Source: Clitoria ternatea
Taxonomy: Eukaryota > Streptophyta > Magnoliopsida > Fabales > Fabaceae
NCBI GenBank assembly: GCA_037962975.1
Contig: CM075672.1
Location: 59,838,501 to 59,902,500, forward strand
DNA length: 64,000 nucleotides
Direction: 5' to 3'
Both the position numbers and the translations under genes were made by a program. The notes under the pieces were generated by a model. It searched no databases. It had not been told where the DNA came from and saw nothing but the letters and a program-made list of their open reading frames with translations. Position 1 is the stretch's first letter. Each line of letters opens with the position of its first letter. Shown here piece by piece: positions 19,831-30,353 of this stretch.

Positions 19831-22623
19831 TTGATGGAGACATTTGTAGCTACTCAACTTAAACAAAATGATGAATTCTCTGATGCAATAAAAAACTTGG
19901 CTTCAAAAGTGGACTCTCTTGCCACTCACAACAAAATACTGGAAAATCAAATTGTCCAACAAGCCTCCTATTCTCAAAGAGCACCAGGAACATTTCCTGG
20001 AAAACCAGAGGCTGGACCATCCAACCAAACCATGGCTGTCACTCTTAGGAGTGGTACTCAATACGATGGGCCAGTTGACAAGATAGCAAAGGAGGAAAAG
20101 AAAGTCGATGAATCTTCATCTCATCCAGTAATTGAAGAAGAGAAACCACAAGAAAAGAAGGAGGAAGTTAAGCCATATCAACCTCCCATTCCATTTCCTC
20201 AGCGCTTAGCCAAAGCAAAGTTGGACAAACAATTTGGTAAGTTCCTTGATGTTTTAAAGAAATTGTATATTAATATTCCTTTTACAGATGCTTTGCAGCA
20301 AATGCCCACATATGCAAAGTTCCTGAAGGACATTTTGTCCAACAAAAGAAGACTGGAGGAAGATGGTACAGTTGCACTTACTGAAGAGTGCAGTGCTCTA
20401 ATTCAAAAGAAACTTCCACCCAAGCTCCAAGATCCAGGTAGTTTCTCTATTCCTTGCATGATTGGTGACATGAATATAGATAAAGCATTGTGTGATTTAG
20501 GAGCAAGTGTGAGTTTAATGCCATTATCTATTGCTGAAAAATTAGGATTGGGTGAGTTAAAACCTACTAGGATGTCTTTACAATTGGCTGATAGATCTGT
20601 AAAATATCCTGTAGGAATTTTAGAGGATGTTCCTATTAAGATAGGAAAATTTTTTATACCTGCTAACTTTGTTGTGCTTGAAATGGACGAAGATTCTTTG
20701 ATTCCTATTATTTTAGGCAGACCATTTTTAGCAACTGCAGGTGCTGTGATCGATGTCAAGAATGGTAAGTTGTCTCTGACTGTTGGAGACCAAAAGGTTG
20801 ACTTCAACTTGAAAAATGTTTTAGAAAAACCTTATAATGATGTTTGCTGTACTGTGGATTTTGTCGAACAAGTGGTAAAGGAAGCAACCCTTCCTAATGA
20901 CCCACTTGAAACTGTTTTCATGATTGAGCTGACAGAAACATCTGATTGCTCTGAGGCCCAACATGATACTGAGGTCATGTGTGACAAAGTGGTAAGCCCC
21001 AATGTGGAATTAAAACCTTTACCAGCTTCTTTAAGGTATGAGTTTCTTGGCCCTAATTCCACATATCCTGTGATTATTAATGCTGAATTGAATCCATCTG
21101 AAACTGAAAAACTTTTGAAACAACTTAGGTTGTATAGAAAGGTAATAGGTTATACAATGGATGATATCAAAGGGATTAGCCCTTCTCTTTGTATGCACAG
21201 GATTACTGTAGAAGATGAAAGTAGGCCCACAGTAGAACCACTTAGGAGATTAAATCCTAAAATGCAAGAAGTGGTTAAAAAGGAAATTTTGAAATTGCTT
21301 GATGCTGGAGTCATATATCCTGTTGATAGTAGTAAATGGGTAAGTCCTGTCCATGTGGTGCCTAAAAAGGGGGGAATAACTGTGATTGAAAATGATAAAC
21401 ATAACTTGATTCCTACTAGGATTGTCTCTGGTTGGTGCATGTGCATTGATTATAGAAAGTTAAATAGCACCACGAAAAAAGATCATTTTCCCCTCCCTTT
21501 TATTGATCAGATGCTTGAAAAACTTACGAAACATTTTTATTTCTGTTATTTGGATGGGTATTCAGGTTTTCATCAAATTCCCATTCATCCATATGATCAA
21601 GAAAAGACTACCTTCACTTGCCCTTATGGGACTTATGCTTACAGACGTATGCCTTTTGGTTTATGTAATGCACCTGCGACTTTTCAAAGGTGTATGCAAG
21701 CAATTTTTTCTGACCTTATTGAAAATGTGATGGAAGTCTTTATGGATGATTTTTCAGTGCATGGTTTGGATTTTGATAATTGTTTAACAAATTTGTGCCA
21801 AGTCTTGCAGCGTTGTGAAGAAACCAATTTGGTTCTAAATTGGGAAAAATGCCATTTTATGGTAAGAGAAGGCATAGTTCTTGGACACCTGGTGTCTGAG
21901 AGAGGTATAGAAATTGATAAGGCTAAAGTGGAAGTAATTGAAAAATTGCCTCCACCCACAAATGTGAAAGGTATTCGGAGTTTTCTTGGACATGCAGGGT
22001 TTTACCGTAGGTTCATTAAAGATTTCTCCAAGATCACAAAACCTCTTACAACTCTTCTGGGTAAGGATGTGCCTTTCAATTTTGATTCATCTTGTATGGA
22101 AGCTTTTTGCAGGATTAAGCAAGCTCTAATCTCTGCCCCCATCGTACAACCACCTGATTGGAAACTCCCATTTGAGCTGATGTGCGATGCGAGTGATTAC
22201 GCAGTGCGGGCTGTGTTGGGGCAAGGAAAGGCTAAAAAGCTCCATGTAATTCGTTATGCCAGCCGGACACTAGATGATTCTCAGGTAAATTATGCCACAA
22301 CTGAAAAAGAACTGTTAGCTATTGTCTTTGCTTTTGATAAATTTAGGTCTTATTTGGTAGGTTCACATGTTACTGTTTACACTGACCACTCTGCCATTAA
22401 GTATCTGTTGAATAAAAAGGAAGCAAAGCCTAGATTAATTAGGTGGATTCTAATATTGCAAGAATTTGACTTGGAAATTAAGGACAAGAAGGGTACCGAG
22501 AACTTGGTCGCTGACCACCTATCTAGGTTGACATCTGAAAAAGAAGAAACAGATAATATTCCCATCAATGAATCTTTTCCAGATGAACAACTCTTGAATC
22601 TTAGTATCCAACGTGTTCCTTAG
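19831..22623 (+). CDS. pol: Gag tail, protease, RT and RNase H of D
   Basis: 930 codons in the same frame as gag. It opens with a gag coiled-coil tail (METFVATQLKQNDEF). A linker (TLRSGTQYDGP) leads to the protease with CDLGASVSLMP near 20493, where DLGA is the Athila form of the usual DSGA. Reverse transcriptase follows (WCMCIDYRKLNS, VFMDDFSVHG at about 21737). RNase H has MCDASDYAV near 22181, TEKELLAIVFA, VYTDHSAIKYL and VADHLSRL, so its acidic residues are present. The residue after DYAV is Arg where Gly is usual, a likely damaging change. It ends with TAG at 22621, in place of a Trp codon by context, with integrase continuing in frame. Confidence 0.93.
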   Translation: MMETFVATQLKQNDEFSDAIKNLASKVDSLATHNKILENQIVQQASYSQRAPGTFPGKPEAGPSNQTMAVTLRSGTQYDGPVDKIAKEEKKVDESSSHPVIEEEKPQEKKEEVKPYQPPIPFPQRLAKAKLDKQFGKFLDVLKKLYINIPFTDALQQMPTYAKFLKDILSNKRRLEEDGTVALTEECSALIQKKLPPKLQDPGSFSIPCMIGDMNIDKALCDLGASVSLMPLSIAEKLGLGELKPTRMSLQLADRSVKYPVGILEDVPIKIGKFFIPANFVVLEMDEDSLIPIILGRPFLATAGAVIDVKNGKLSLTVGDQKVDFNLKNVLEKPYNDVCCTVDFVEQVVKEATLPNDPLETVFMIELTETSDCSEAQHDTEVMCDKVVSPNVELKPLPASLRYEFLGPNSTYPVIINAELNPSETEKLLKQLRLYRKVIGYTMDDIKGISPSLCMHRITVEDESRPTVEPLRRLNPKMQEVVKKEILKLLDAGVIYPVDSSKWVSPVHVVPKKGGITVIENDKHNLIPTRIVSGWCMCIDYRKLNSTTKKDHFPLPFIDQMLEKLTKHFYFCYLDGYSGFHQIPIHPYDQEKTTFTCPYGTYAYRRMPFGLCNAPATFQRCMQAIFSDLIENVMEVFMDDFSVHGLDFDNCLTNLCQVLQRCEETNLVLNWEKCHFMVREGIVLGHLVSERGIEIDKAKVEVIEKLPPPTNVKGIRSFLGHAGFYRRFIKDFSKITKPLTTLLGKDVPFNFDSSCMEAFCRIKQALISAPIVQPPDWKLPFELMCDASDYAVRAVLGQGKAKKLHVIRYASRTLDDSQVNYATTEKELLAIVFAFDKFRSYLVGSHVTVYTDHSAIKYLLNKKEAKPRLIRWILILQEFDLEIKDKKGTENLVADHLSRLTSEKEETDNIPINESFPDEQLLNLSIQRVP

Positions 22624-23910
22624 TATGCTGATTTTGTAAATTTTCTTGCATGTGGTATCTTACCTCCTGATCTTAGCTTTCAGCAAAGGAAAAAGTTTTA
22701 TGCAGATGTCAAGCATTATTATTGGGATGAACCACTCCTTTTCAAGCAATATGCAGATGGTATGATTCGGAGATGTGTTTCACAAGATGATGTCCATGCT
22801 ATCTTGGATTATTGCCATTCTCTTTCCTGTGGAGGACACATGAGCACCTCTAAAACAGCCGCTAAAGTATTGCAAGCTGGGTTCTATTGGCCAAATATTT
22901 TTAAGGATGTACGTAAGTATGTTCTAACTTGTGATGCTTGCCAGAGAACAGGTAACATTGGTAAGAGACAAGAAATGCCAATGAATACAATTTTAGAAGT
23001 TGAACTGTTTGATGTATGGGGTGTTGATTTTATGGGATCTTTTCCTTCCTCTTTTGGAAACCAGTTCATATTAGTGGCGGTTGACTATGTGTCAAAATGG
23101 GTGGAAGCCATTGCTTCACCCCATTCTGATGCTAAAACTGTTATTAAACTTTTCAAGAAAATAATATTTCCAAGGTTTGGGGTCCCAAAATGTGTTATAA
23201 GTGATGGAGGGTCTCATTTTATTGAGAAAACTTTTCAGACCCTTCTAAAGAAATATGGAGTTAGGCATAAGGTTGCTACACCTTATCACCCACAAACTAG
23301 TGGACAAGTTGAGGTATCCAATCGGGAAATTAAAAATATTCTTCAAAAAGTGGTGAATACATCACGTAAGGATTGGTCTATTAAGTTAGATGATTCCTTA
23401 TGGGCGTATCGAACCGCATACAAAACTCCCATTGGAACCACACCTTTTAAGTTAGTATATGGGAAGCCCTGTCATTTACCTGTTGAGCTAGAATATAAAT
23501 CTTTTTGGGCTGTTAAAACTCTTAACTTTGATCATAAGGCTGCAGGTGAACAAAGATTGTTGGAATTAAATGAGCTTGAAGAACTCCGTCTAGATGCATA
23601 CGAAAATGCCAGAATTTATAAAGAAAAAACCAAACAATGGCATGATCGTCACATCCAACGGAGAACATTTAATCCAGGTGATATGGTTTTACTGTTTAAT
23701 TCCAGATTGAAGCTTTTTCCAGGTAAACTGAGATCCCGATGGTCGGGACCATTCAAGGTGACAAAAGTCTTTCCCTTCGGAGCTGTCGAACTATGGAACG
23801 AGAAATCTGGTACATTTAGAGTAAATGGACAGAGAGTAAAGCACTATCTAACAGGTCAACCAATACAACAAGCAAGTGACTTGGACCTGTTTGATGCTCC
23901 TGATGAGTAA
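22624..23910 (+). CDS. int: Integrase of D (Athila-like)
   Basis: The first ATG after the stop is at 22762, giving 382 codons, but similarity begins right after the stop, so the ATG is unlikely to be a real start. It shows the HHCC region (HSLSCGGHMSTSK, CDACQRTGN), then the core: VDFMGSFP (first Asp, about 23022), ISDGGSHF (second Asp, about 23203) and QTSGQVEVSN (Glu, about 23309). The C-terminal module includes FNPGDMVLLFNSRLKLFPGK and SGPFKV. There is no chromodomain, as expected for Athila. It joins reverse-transcribed DNA to the genome in the nucleus. Confidence 0.93.
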   Translation, partial: YADFVNFLACGILPPDLSFQQRKKFYADVKHYYWDEPLLFKQYADGMIRRCVSQDDVHAILDYCHSLSCGGHMSTSKTAAKVLQAGFYWPNIFKDVRKYVLTCDACQRTGNIGKRQEMPMNTILEVELFDVWGVDFMGSFPSSFGNQFILVAVDYVSKWVEAIASPHSDAKTVIKLFKKIIFPRFGVPKCVISDGGSHFIEKTFQTLLKKYGVRHKVATPYHPQTSGQVEVSNREIKNILQKVVNTSRKDWSIKLDDSLWAYRTAYKTPIGTTPFKLVYGKPCHLPVELEYKSFWAVKTLNFDHKAAGEQRLLELNELEELRLDAYENARIYKEKTKQWHDRHIQRRTFNPGDMVLLFNSRLKLFPGKLRSRWSGPFKVTKVFPFGAVELWNEKSGTFRVNGQRVKHYLTGQPIQQASDLDLFDAPDE

Positions 23911-25246
23911 ATCCAAACGGTGAGAAGCCTGGCTGAAGACTTAAAACTTAGCACTGATAGGGAGGTAACCCTATAAAAAGTTGTTGTTTTATTTTAAGCT
24001 TTTATTCTATAAAAAAAACAAAAAAAAAACCAACTATGTTAGATGCCGGTTTGGGGTTACTACAGGTAAGTTTTCTTATACTTTTATCATCTATTTTAAC
24101 ATTGAGGACAATGTCAAATTCTGGTTTGGGGTGGTAGGTAAGAAAACTTAACTGTTTTGTTTACGTTGTGTGATTGTTATTTTATTTTGCATGTGTGTTT
24201 TCCTTGTTTGTAATCTTGTAATTTACCATTATTGCATGATAAAGTTACTTTGAACACAAGGCTAAAGTATCTAAGGATCCCAAAATTTTGAGTAAAATTT
24301 TCAAAATTTGATTGTTTAAATGCCAAATAAATGCTTAAATGAACCTTATGTGATTAAAATTTTCTTTGAAAAGACTTTCCATGATTAGACTTGAGCCAAA
24401 ATGGGTTATTTATCAAACAAATTTTCAAAACCCATATTTTCTTGATTGAGTGAATCTCATAGTCATTAATATTCTAGAACTTGTTTTTCAACCGATTCAA
24501 AATGGTTTTTGATTATATGTCTTAGGATGATAAAGGCACAATTAGGTCTTATTCTTAAGCCTCAGAATTTTGTATAATTTGACCCCTAGTTGCCCCTTTT
24601 GAGCCTAAAAGCGAAAATTTTTCATTGAAACCTTTCATTGACTGATCTTCTCTTATTGGTGAAAAAGTTGGAAATTTAGTGAAGCAAAGAAATAAAAAAG
24701 GACTTAAGAAAAATATGTATTGGATGCAAAGAAAAGCAAGAAAAAGAAAAGAAAATCAAAAGGATGATATTGAATGAATGAAAAAGTCCATAAAAGTTCA
24801 AAAATTTGCTCTGTTAAATTTATAATGGTGATTTGAATCATTCATGACTGTTAAAGCCCTTTTGTATTCCATTTTTTTTGAAATTCCTACCTTGACAATA
24901 CAACCCAAGGCCACGTTACAACCTTTGAAAGACCTTTAGACTTTGACATATTTTCTATCTAAACTGTGGAGTTTCTGGTTTATTAACAAGCTTATGGTAA
25001 TATTTTTTGACTATGATGATTTGAGAGATACACAAACCTTGAAACACTTGAGTGAAAATTATGAGAAGAGTATCTCAAGTCTTGACATTGAAAATTGATT
25101 CACATAAGAAAAATAAAACTGGCATTTGAATAAATCTGTTTCTCTATTTTGGATTCCTTAGTTTATTAAGTTTAGTGTTTTCTGTATTTTATTTTGTGAA
25201 TATGGTGATTGCTTAAGGACAAACAATGTTTTGGTTTGGGGTATTT
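23911..25246 (+). other. Non-coding 3' region of D, without env-like frame
   Basis: About 1.3 kb, AT-rich, no credible open frame. Athila elements often carry an env-like gene here; I see none. The polypurine-like word GGTTTGGGGT appears three times: near 24047, near 24123 and at the LTR edge (25232). ATTGAGGACAATGTCAAATT at 24101, ahead of the second copy, is of the type often found between pol and LTR in this group. Confidence 0.7.
25228..25246 (+). other. Polypurine tract of D
   Basis: GTTTTGGTTTGGGGTATTT directly before the 3' LTR start TGATAAG. Plus-strand DNA synthesis would start here. Confidence 0.8.
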
Positions 25247-26545
25247 TGATAAGTGCTTTATAATACAATAAATTAGGTCTAAATTGCTTAAGATTTTAGT
25301 CATTATCCACTGTATTTCCTTTATTTATTGCGATTTTTGCTTTCTTTCCACTCTAGTCTACTTGGGTATGTTATTTTGCAGGAATTAAGGTAATAAAGGG
25401 TCAAAAACAAGAGAAAAGTGACCATAAAATGATAAAGAAACAAGAAGAACAAGCCCAAAATGGAAAGAATTCTTTTTTTAAAGCTGAAATCCGACTCAGA
25501 AAGCTGAAATCCGACTCAGAGTAATGAAATCTGACTCAAAATAGGCCAAATCCGAGTGGGATAACTCAAAATAGGCCAAATCCGAGTGGGATAACTCAGA
25601 AATGACCAAATCCAAGTGGAATACTGCACTGCTGGAGGAAAATCCGAGTGAAATGTTCCCTGTCAAAGCCATTCCGAGTGATAAATGGCTGACTCGAGTA
25701 AAGGATCAATGCTAAAAAGGAATAAGTCTAGGTTTTAGGAAAATCCGATTGGAAGCTGTCCGAATGCAACAATTCCGAGTGAAAAAAGGAACTGAGCTCT
25801 AATAAATGCTACCCAAAGGTATTTTCCGAGTGAAAGGATTGCTGATTGAAGTGAATCCAAGTGGGAATTTGCTGATTAAAGTAAATCCGAGTGAAGAATG
25901 CTGACTGAAGTAGGTCTGACCAAAGAACAAGTGCTTTTTTGGGCAAAAAGCTGATTCCGAGTGAATTGATTCCGAGCAGAAGGAATGCCATTGAATGAAT
26001 AAATGCTGACTAAGGAGAATCCGAGTGGTTTCATTCGGAGAATAAGGCATTTCCGAGTGGTGTCTTAATCGGACAAGGTGAAATCCGATCAGGAGTGAAT
26101 CACACTCGGACTGATTTTAAGTTTCGCATTAAATCCGAGTGAGTTGGGTCAGAAAGATGCATTTCCGAGCAAAGCAAGGCTCGGACATCAGAAGAAATTC
26201 AATCAGTCAAATTCCAACCCTTCAAGAGCAAGTTCTTGAGTAAAAGTGAAGGCCATTCCGAGTAAAAAGCATGAAGGCCGACTGAAATATTTCAAAGCAA
26301 ATCCGAGTGAATTCCAAAGTAAAGCTTTAACCGAGTGGTTCAAATTCAGAGACACCCGAGTGAAAATAATTGGGATTCGATTGAATCTGTGCCGAGTGAG
26401 TCTTCAATCAGTTCCGAATGAACTCCTTGAACCTGAGCCGAGTGAATGGTTTCAGTCGGATCTGATTCCCTCTTCAGTCAATTCCGAGCAACACAAGGAA
26501 ATCCGAGCAAGGTTTCTCCGAGTGAAACAGTGAAAAAGAGAACCT

Positions 26546-26630
26546 CTCGCTTAAGCGAACCTTTATCTGCTTGAGCGAGACGGTTACCTTCAACAAACGC
26601 TTAAGCGAGAAACTCTCGCTCAAGCGAAAC
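26546..26630. repeat. CGCTTAAGCG-type palindromes in D 3' LTR
   Basis: Second copy of the cluster at 17001-17083, with one base change (CTGCTTGAGCGAG). Confidence 0.9.
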
Positions 26631-26997
26631 CGACCGGTTTTCTTAAATACTGACCCCTCAACTCAACACCGAGTGAAGATTTCACTCGGTTTTATGTACG
26701 AACAGTACCATTTTCACTCGGTTTTGAGCACAGAAGGCACCCTTTAACTCAGATTTTGCAGAAAAGATGAAAATCGATCCACTTTTCCACTCAGAATTTG
26801 CCCAGCTGAATAAATCCAAGCACCGAATTATTGGAAGTATTAAAATAATGCAAATTGGCACAGCTGGAACTCACATACACTGAAAGTTTTCTCCCACTTG
26901 ACACCATCCAGGCTGTCTCCAAGCTGTGATGGTGGGGCGGCTGAGAAGAAGACAATTTTAACGCGTTTTCTTAGCTGGATTCATTCATCCATTCGCC

Positions 26998-27006
26998 TAT
27001 AAAAGG
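26998..27006 (+). promoter_or_regulatory. Probable TATA box in D 3' LTR
   Basis: Copy of 17453-17461; in a 3' LTR it could drive read-through into the flanking C sequence. Confidence 0.6.
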
Positions 27007-28080
27007 GAGAGCACCAATCAATCATCACTTGCATCAATTACCATCAGATTCATTTTCTTTTCTTTTCTTCGTTACTTTCTCTCTTCTTCTTTTTAGTTTC
27101 CTTCTTTTCCATTTTTCTTTCTCTGTTCGTTTTTCTTCTCTTTCTTTTTATTTTCTTTTCTTTCTTTTATTTTGTAAGAGTGTGAGGGCTGTAAAAGTGA
27201 GAATTTAAATTTGTAATTGGTGGAGAAATTATTGCAACAAGGAATTACAGTGGTAAATTATTCTGAGCTTTTGGAGAAACCCGTAAGTCTTTATTTTTAC
27301 CATGTCTTGTATGTTTTATTTTTCCATTATTTATATGAATTTGAATTATTTCATGAGTAGCTAAATTAATCTTGGGATAAAGGGGGTATGATAATATTTT
27401 ATTTTAATGTTATTTTGACTTGGAATTAAATAAATTTCTGTTTTCCATTTAGTTCAATTATGCTTAATGCTTTTAGTAATTCCTAACAAGAACCTAAATG
27501 ATAAAACTGTATACTTATGGGTATATTAGTAAGTTTAGGTAATAAATAGAATCGAGAGATTTATTTTTACCGGAAAGCTTTGAACTAAACCTAAGATTTT
27601 TGAGATGCTTTTTGTGACCTCGGTAAAACCGTGAAAGTAATCAAAATTCTTTTGAGGAAATAAAAGGGATTTTCATAAAACGATAATGGGCCTTTCTGAG
27701 GATTAAGCAGCGCTTTCCATAGGTTAGGTACATTAATTCCGAGAGGAACATATTAATTAGCTTTTGGAAAATTCACCTTGGAAAACTTAATTCGATTCTT
27801 ATTTATGAAAAGTTAAAATTCATTAACATAAAATAGAGTCTTAATCCCCCGAAATCCCAAGATATTCTCAACTCTGATTTTTAAGTGTCAAGTAAATTTT
27901 ATTTTTATATTTATTCATATTCTGTGCAATTTTAATTTGTACTTTATTTTATAAAAATCTTAAAAATCAATTGTGTGGATAATTAAATTTTAATATGCTG
28001 GTACTTTGAACACAGTCCCTGTGGAGAACGATAATCTTTTATATTACGCGACATAACCCGTGCGCTTGCAGGTCCTGTTA

Positions 28081-28085
28081 ATATG
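28081..28085. repeat. Target-site duplication of D, right copy (atatg)
   Basis: Repeats 5714-5718 directly after the 3' LTR. Confidence 0.9.
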
Positions 28086-28276
28086 TATTACTTGATTAGA
28101 TTGGTGTCTATATGCATGAGATGCAAAGAAATATATATTCATGATGTGTTCTTGTATGTGATGCAAGTGAATGATTGTGATGATACCATTTGATAGCATG
28201 AGATGCTTTATGTGATGGTATATATATACATGAATGAGATTCTATATGTTATATGGTTTCAAAGATTCCACAAAGA

Positions 28277-28319
28277 CCTTGGGTGGGATTGAAGGCAAAC
28301 ATCTTGAGCGGGGCTCGAG
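28277..28319 (+). repeat. Two GGG-loop mini-hairpins in LTR of C
   Basis: CCTTGGGT-GGG-ATTGAAGG (one mismatch, two G-U) at 28277-28295 and CTTGAGC-GGG-GCTCGAG (one G-U) at 28303-28319. They correspond in order and loop to 34684-34726 in G. Confidence 0.7.
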
Positions 28320-29387
28320 GTTAAGAATAATTGGAGGCAAATTTAATAATGAATAATTGGATCCAATTAAATGAATATTTATGTGCATATATGAATAATA
28401 TTAAGAATAACATGATGATATAGTATTATGATGTGAATGAACAATGTTGAAAGGTAGCTTATGTAATGTTTGATTATAATATTTCATTATATGATTAGAA
28501 GAATGGATAATTGAATCAGTATTATAGCTGTCATTTATTATGTATAATGCCCACCCCTATTTGTGGATATATTTTCAGTGGACTTAGGACGCAGTAGAGA
28601 ATGATGAAAGATCACTCAACTAAGCATGGAGCATTATGTATATTTATGTAATGTACATCATGCACATAGTTATTTCGTAGTTTCTTTGACCGGATCTTGA
28701 ACATACTTGTATGATGGATATATATATGTATATGTGTATGTGTGAATGTTAGTGGACTAGGTAATTGATAGCTTCACTTGAAAGCTTAGAACATTTATAG
28801 CATGTACTTGTTGTTTGATGGATGATGGTGTTATGTAATCACAATGGAGAGTGGAGACCATGGATGGTCCCACTATTTACATATGAATTTGCTATATCTA
28901 GGAATTATGGACATGTATCTAATGCTATATTGATGCATGATATGTCCAAGAATTGTCGTGGTTTGAGCAATGATATTGACTATGTGTTAGAGTCATAAAA
29001 ATATGACAATTATATGGTTTTCATGCATAATTGAGCAACTGAGGTAGTCAAATATCAAATTATAAGGATTGAATGGAATAGAATAGTTTTAATAACATCT
29101 ATACATGATTTGTGACTTGCAAAAACTAAAATTAGTCAATTCCATTGAGAAATGACTCCTTGGTTGCCAAAAATGTCCTAAAACGAGCCAAACGTGGTTT
29201 TACACATAACTTCCTTGTTTTTAGGAATTTTTGAGTGCGGCCAATGGCTACACATCACAAATGATGTAATCTAGCTTGTGTTAAAATTTCATGATCATTG
29301 GATTTAAAATGAAAGAGATAGGGTGTTTAGAAGTTAGCAAAAACTTAAGGGTCCAAAAAGTTGCAGAATAGTGCTTGCAGCAGCGAG

Positions 29388-29504
29388 ATCCACAACCAGT
29401 GGGAATTCCCACGGCCAGTGGATTATTCTACCTCAAAACATAGAAAAAATGACCATTTTAGGTGGTCCAAATAGTGGGATCCACGGCCAGTGGATTTCCC
29501 CACT
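29388..29504. repeat. CCAC-GGCCA-GTGG inverted-repeat cluster in LTR of C
   Basis: Three copies of CCAC(GG/AA)CCAGTGG. The first two abut to form the perfect 14-bp palindrome GTGGGAATTCCCAC at 29399-29412. The third is nested in a longer hairpin, AGTGGG-ATCCAC-GGCCA-GTGGAT with a CCCACT arm, at 29473-29504. Confidence 0.8.
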
Positions 29505-29949
29505 GTAAGAAATTTCTAACTACTGCTTTTCCCTTGTTGTTTTTGGCCTGTTTGGGTATCTTAATGACATTTTTGGCCTCTGACTTCTTCATGAAAGTTG
29601 TAGATAATTATGTTACGGAGGTGTAAAAATTGGTCTTATCTTAATTCGAGTTTTCTAACTCTCATAAGGCATAAAAGACTGACCCACTACAATGAAAAAT
29701 ACAAGTTTAAGAGGGTTTTGAACCCAACCTTTTATGATTTTCAAATTGGGACTAATAGGTGATATTGGTGGCACATTTCCCTATTTTAAGACTAAAAATG
29801 AACCATTTCCATGTCTCAATGTTGAAAATTTCCATGAGCTTATTATTACCATAATTTAACAATTAAATTAAGTACTTTTAAATCCTTACTTTGAATTCAG
29901 ATTTAATCATGATAAATTTTCTTGAAATTTTTGGGTCTGTTTGTATTAA

Positions 29950-30353
29950 TTAAGGTTGTTTTACCTTTTACTAGGTGTTGAAGAAGACTAATGCATTTGC
30001 ATGGACCAAAGTGTGTGAGAAGGAATTTGAAGACTTGAAGACATACATGGCTTCCCCTCCCATATTGACCAAGTTAAGTCTAGGGGCAGATTGATTGTAT
30101 ACCTTGTTACGGGATAACACACCGTAAGCTCGACTTTGGTACAGGAAGACGGTTCTATCCAATGCCTTGTGTATTTTACAAGTGAAACTCTATAGGGCAT
30201 AGAAACACGATACTAATGAGTAGAAAAATTTGCATACGGCCTGGTAGTGGCTGCTCAGAAGTTGCGACCCTACTTCCATAACCATCAAATCATGGTTAGA
30301 ACCAATCAACCACTCAAAAAAGTACTCCAAAAACCAAAACTAGTGAGACATGT
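29950..30353 (+). pseudogene. Element F, left part: Tat/Ogre-type RT-RNase H remnant
   Basis: Conceptual translation gives LKKTNAFAWTKVCEKEFEDL and KTYMASPPILTKL, the end of reverse transcriptase and the connection to RNase H in Tat/Ogre elements. Later KLRPYF-like, NQPL and VLQKP-like remains appear before 30348. There are many stops and frameshifts. It is cut by solo LTR G at 30353/30354 and continues at 36846. Assigned by motif memory; Tat rather than Athila because of the second RNase H downstream. Confidence 0.75.
30349..30353. repeat. Target-site duplication of G, left copy (catgt)
   Basis: catgt also follows the LTR end at 36841-36845. Confidence 0.88.

Larger units (their letters stand above)
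5719..28080 (+). mobile_element. Element D: full-length Athila-like retrotransposon, interrupted by E
   Basis: It has two LTRs, a tRNA-Asp primer site, a single gag-pol frame, a non-coding 3' region and a polypurine tract, bounded by a 5-bp duplication. Without the nested E it is about 12.4 kb. The LTRs differ by scattered substitutions and a few indels, including about 40 bp missing from the 5' LTR at 18076. The copy therefore inserted some time ago but earlier than E. There is no recognisable env-like frame between integrase and the 3' LTR, although many Athila elements have one. Confidence 0.93.
25247..28080 (+). repeat. 3' LTR of D (2834 bp)
   Basis: Starts TGATAAGTGC and ends CCTGTTA. 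The last but one base is T where the 5' LTR has C, so the CA end has mutated. It is uninterrupted and shows the original site where E inserted in the other LTR. About 40 bases at 27617-27656 (CCTCGGTAAAACCGTGAAAG onward) are absent from the 5' LTR. The CCGAGTG run is at 25570-26670 and the palindromes at 26546-26630. Confidence 0.95.
28086..29950 (+). repeat. 3' LTR of element C, part 2
   Basis: It continues the LTR broken at 5718. Blocks shared with LTRs of G and K support this: two GGG-loop hairpins at 28277-28319 and a decayed GCTCACCCC box (28546-28580). The CTTCATGAAAGTTGTAGATA word at 29587 is also the core of the 183-bp repeats in J. It contains inverted-repeat clusters at 28851-28873 and 29388-29504. 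No coding signal. The right edge is uncertain because the terminal CA is not obvious; Tat coding begins near 29950. Confidence 0.65.

Noticed and set aside
20403..20807. 134-codon minus-strand frame inside pol of D
   Set aside because: Shadow of the protease region; similar shadows occur opposite all the pol genes here.
23911..25246. Possible env-like gene after the integrase of D
   Set aside because: No open frame above about 60 codons on the sense strand and no signal peptide or transmembrane pattern.
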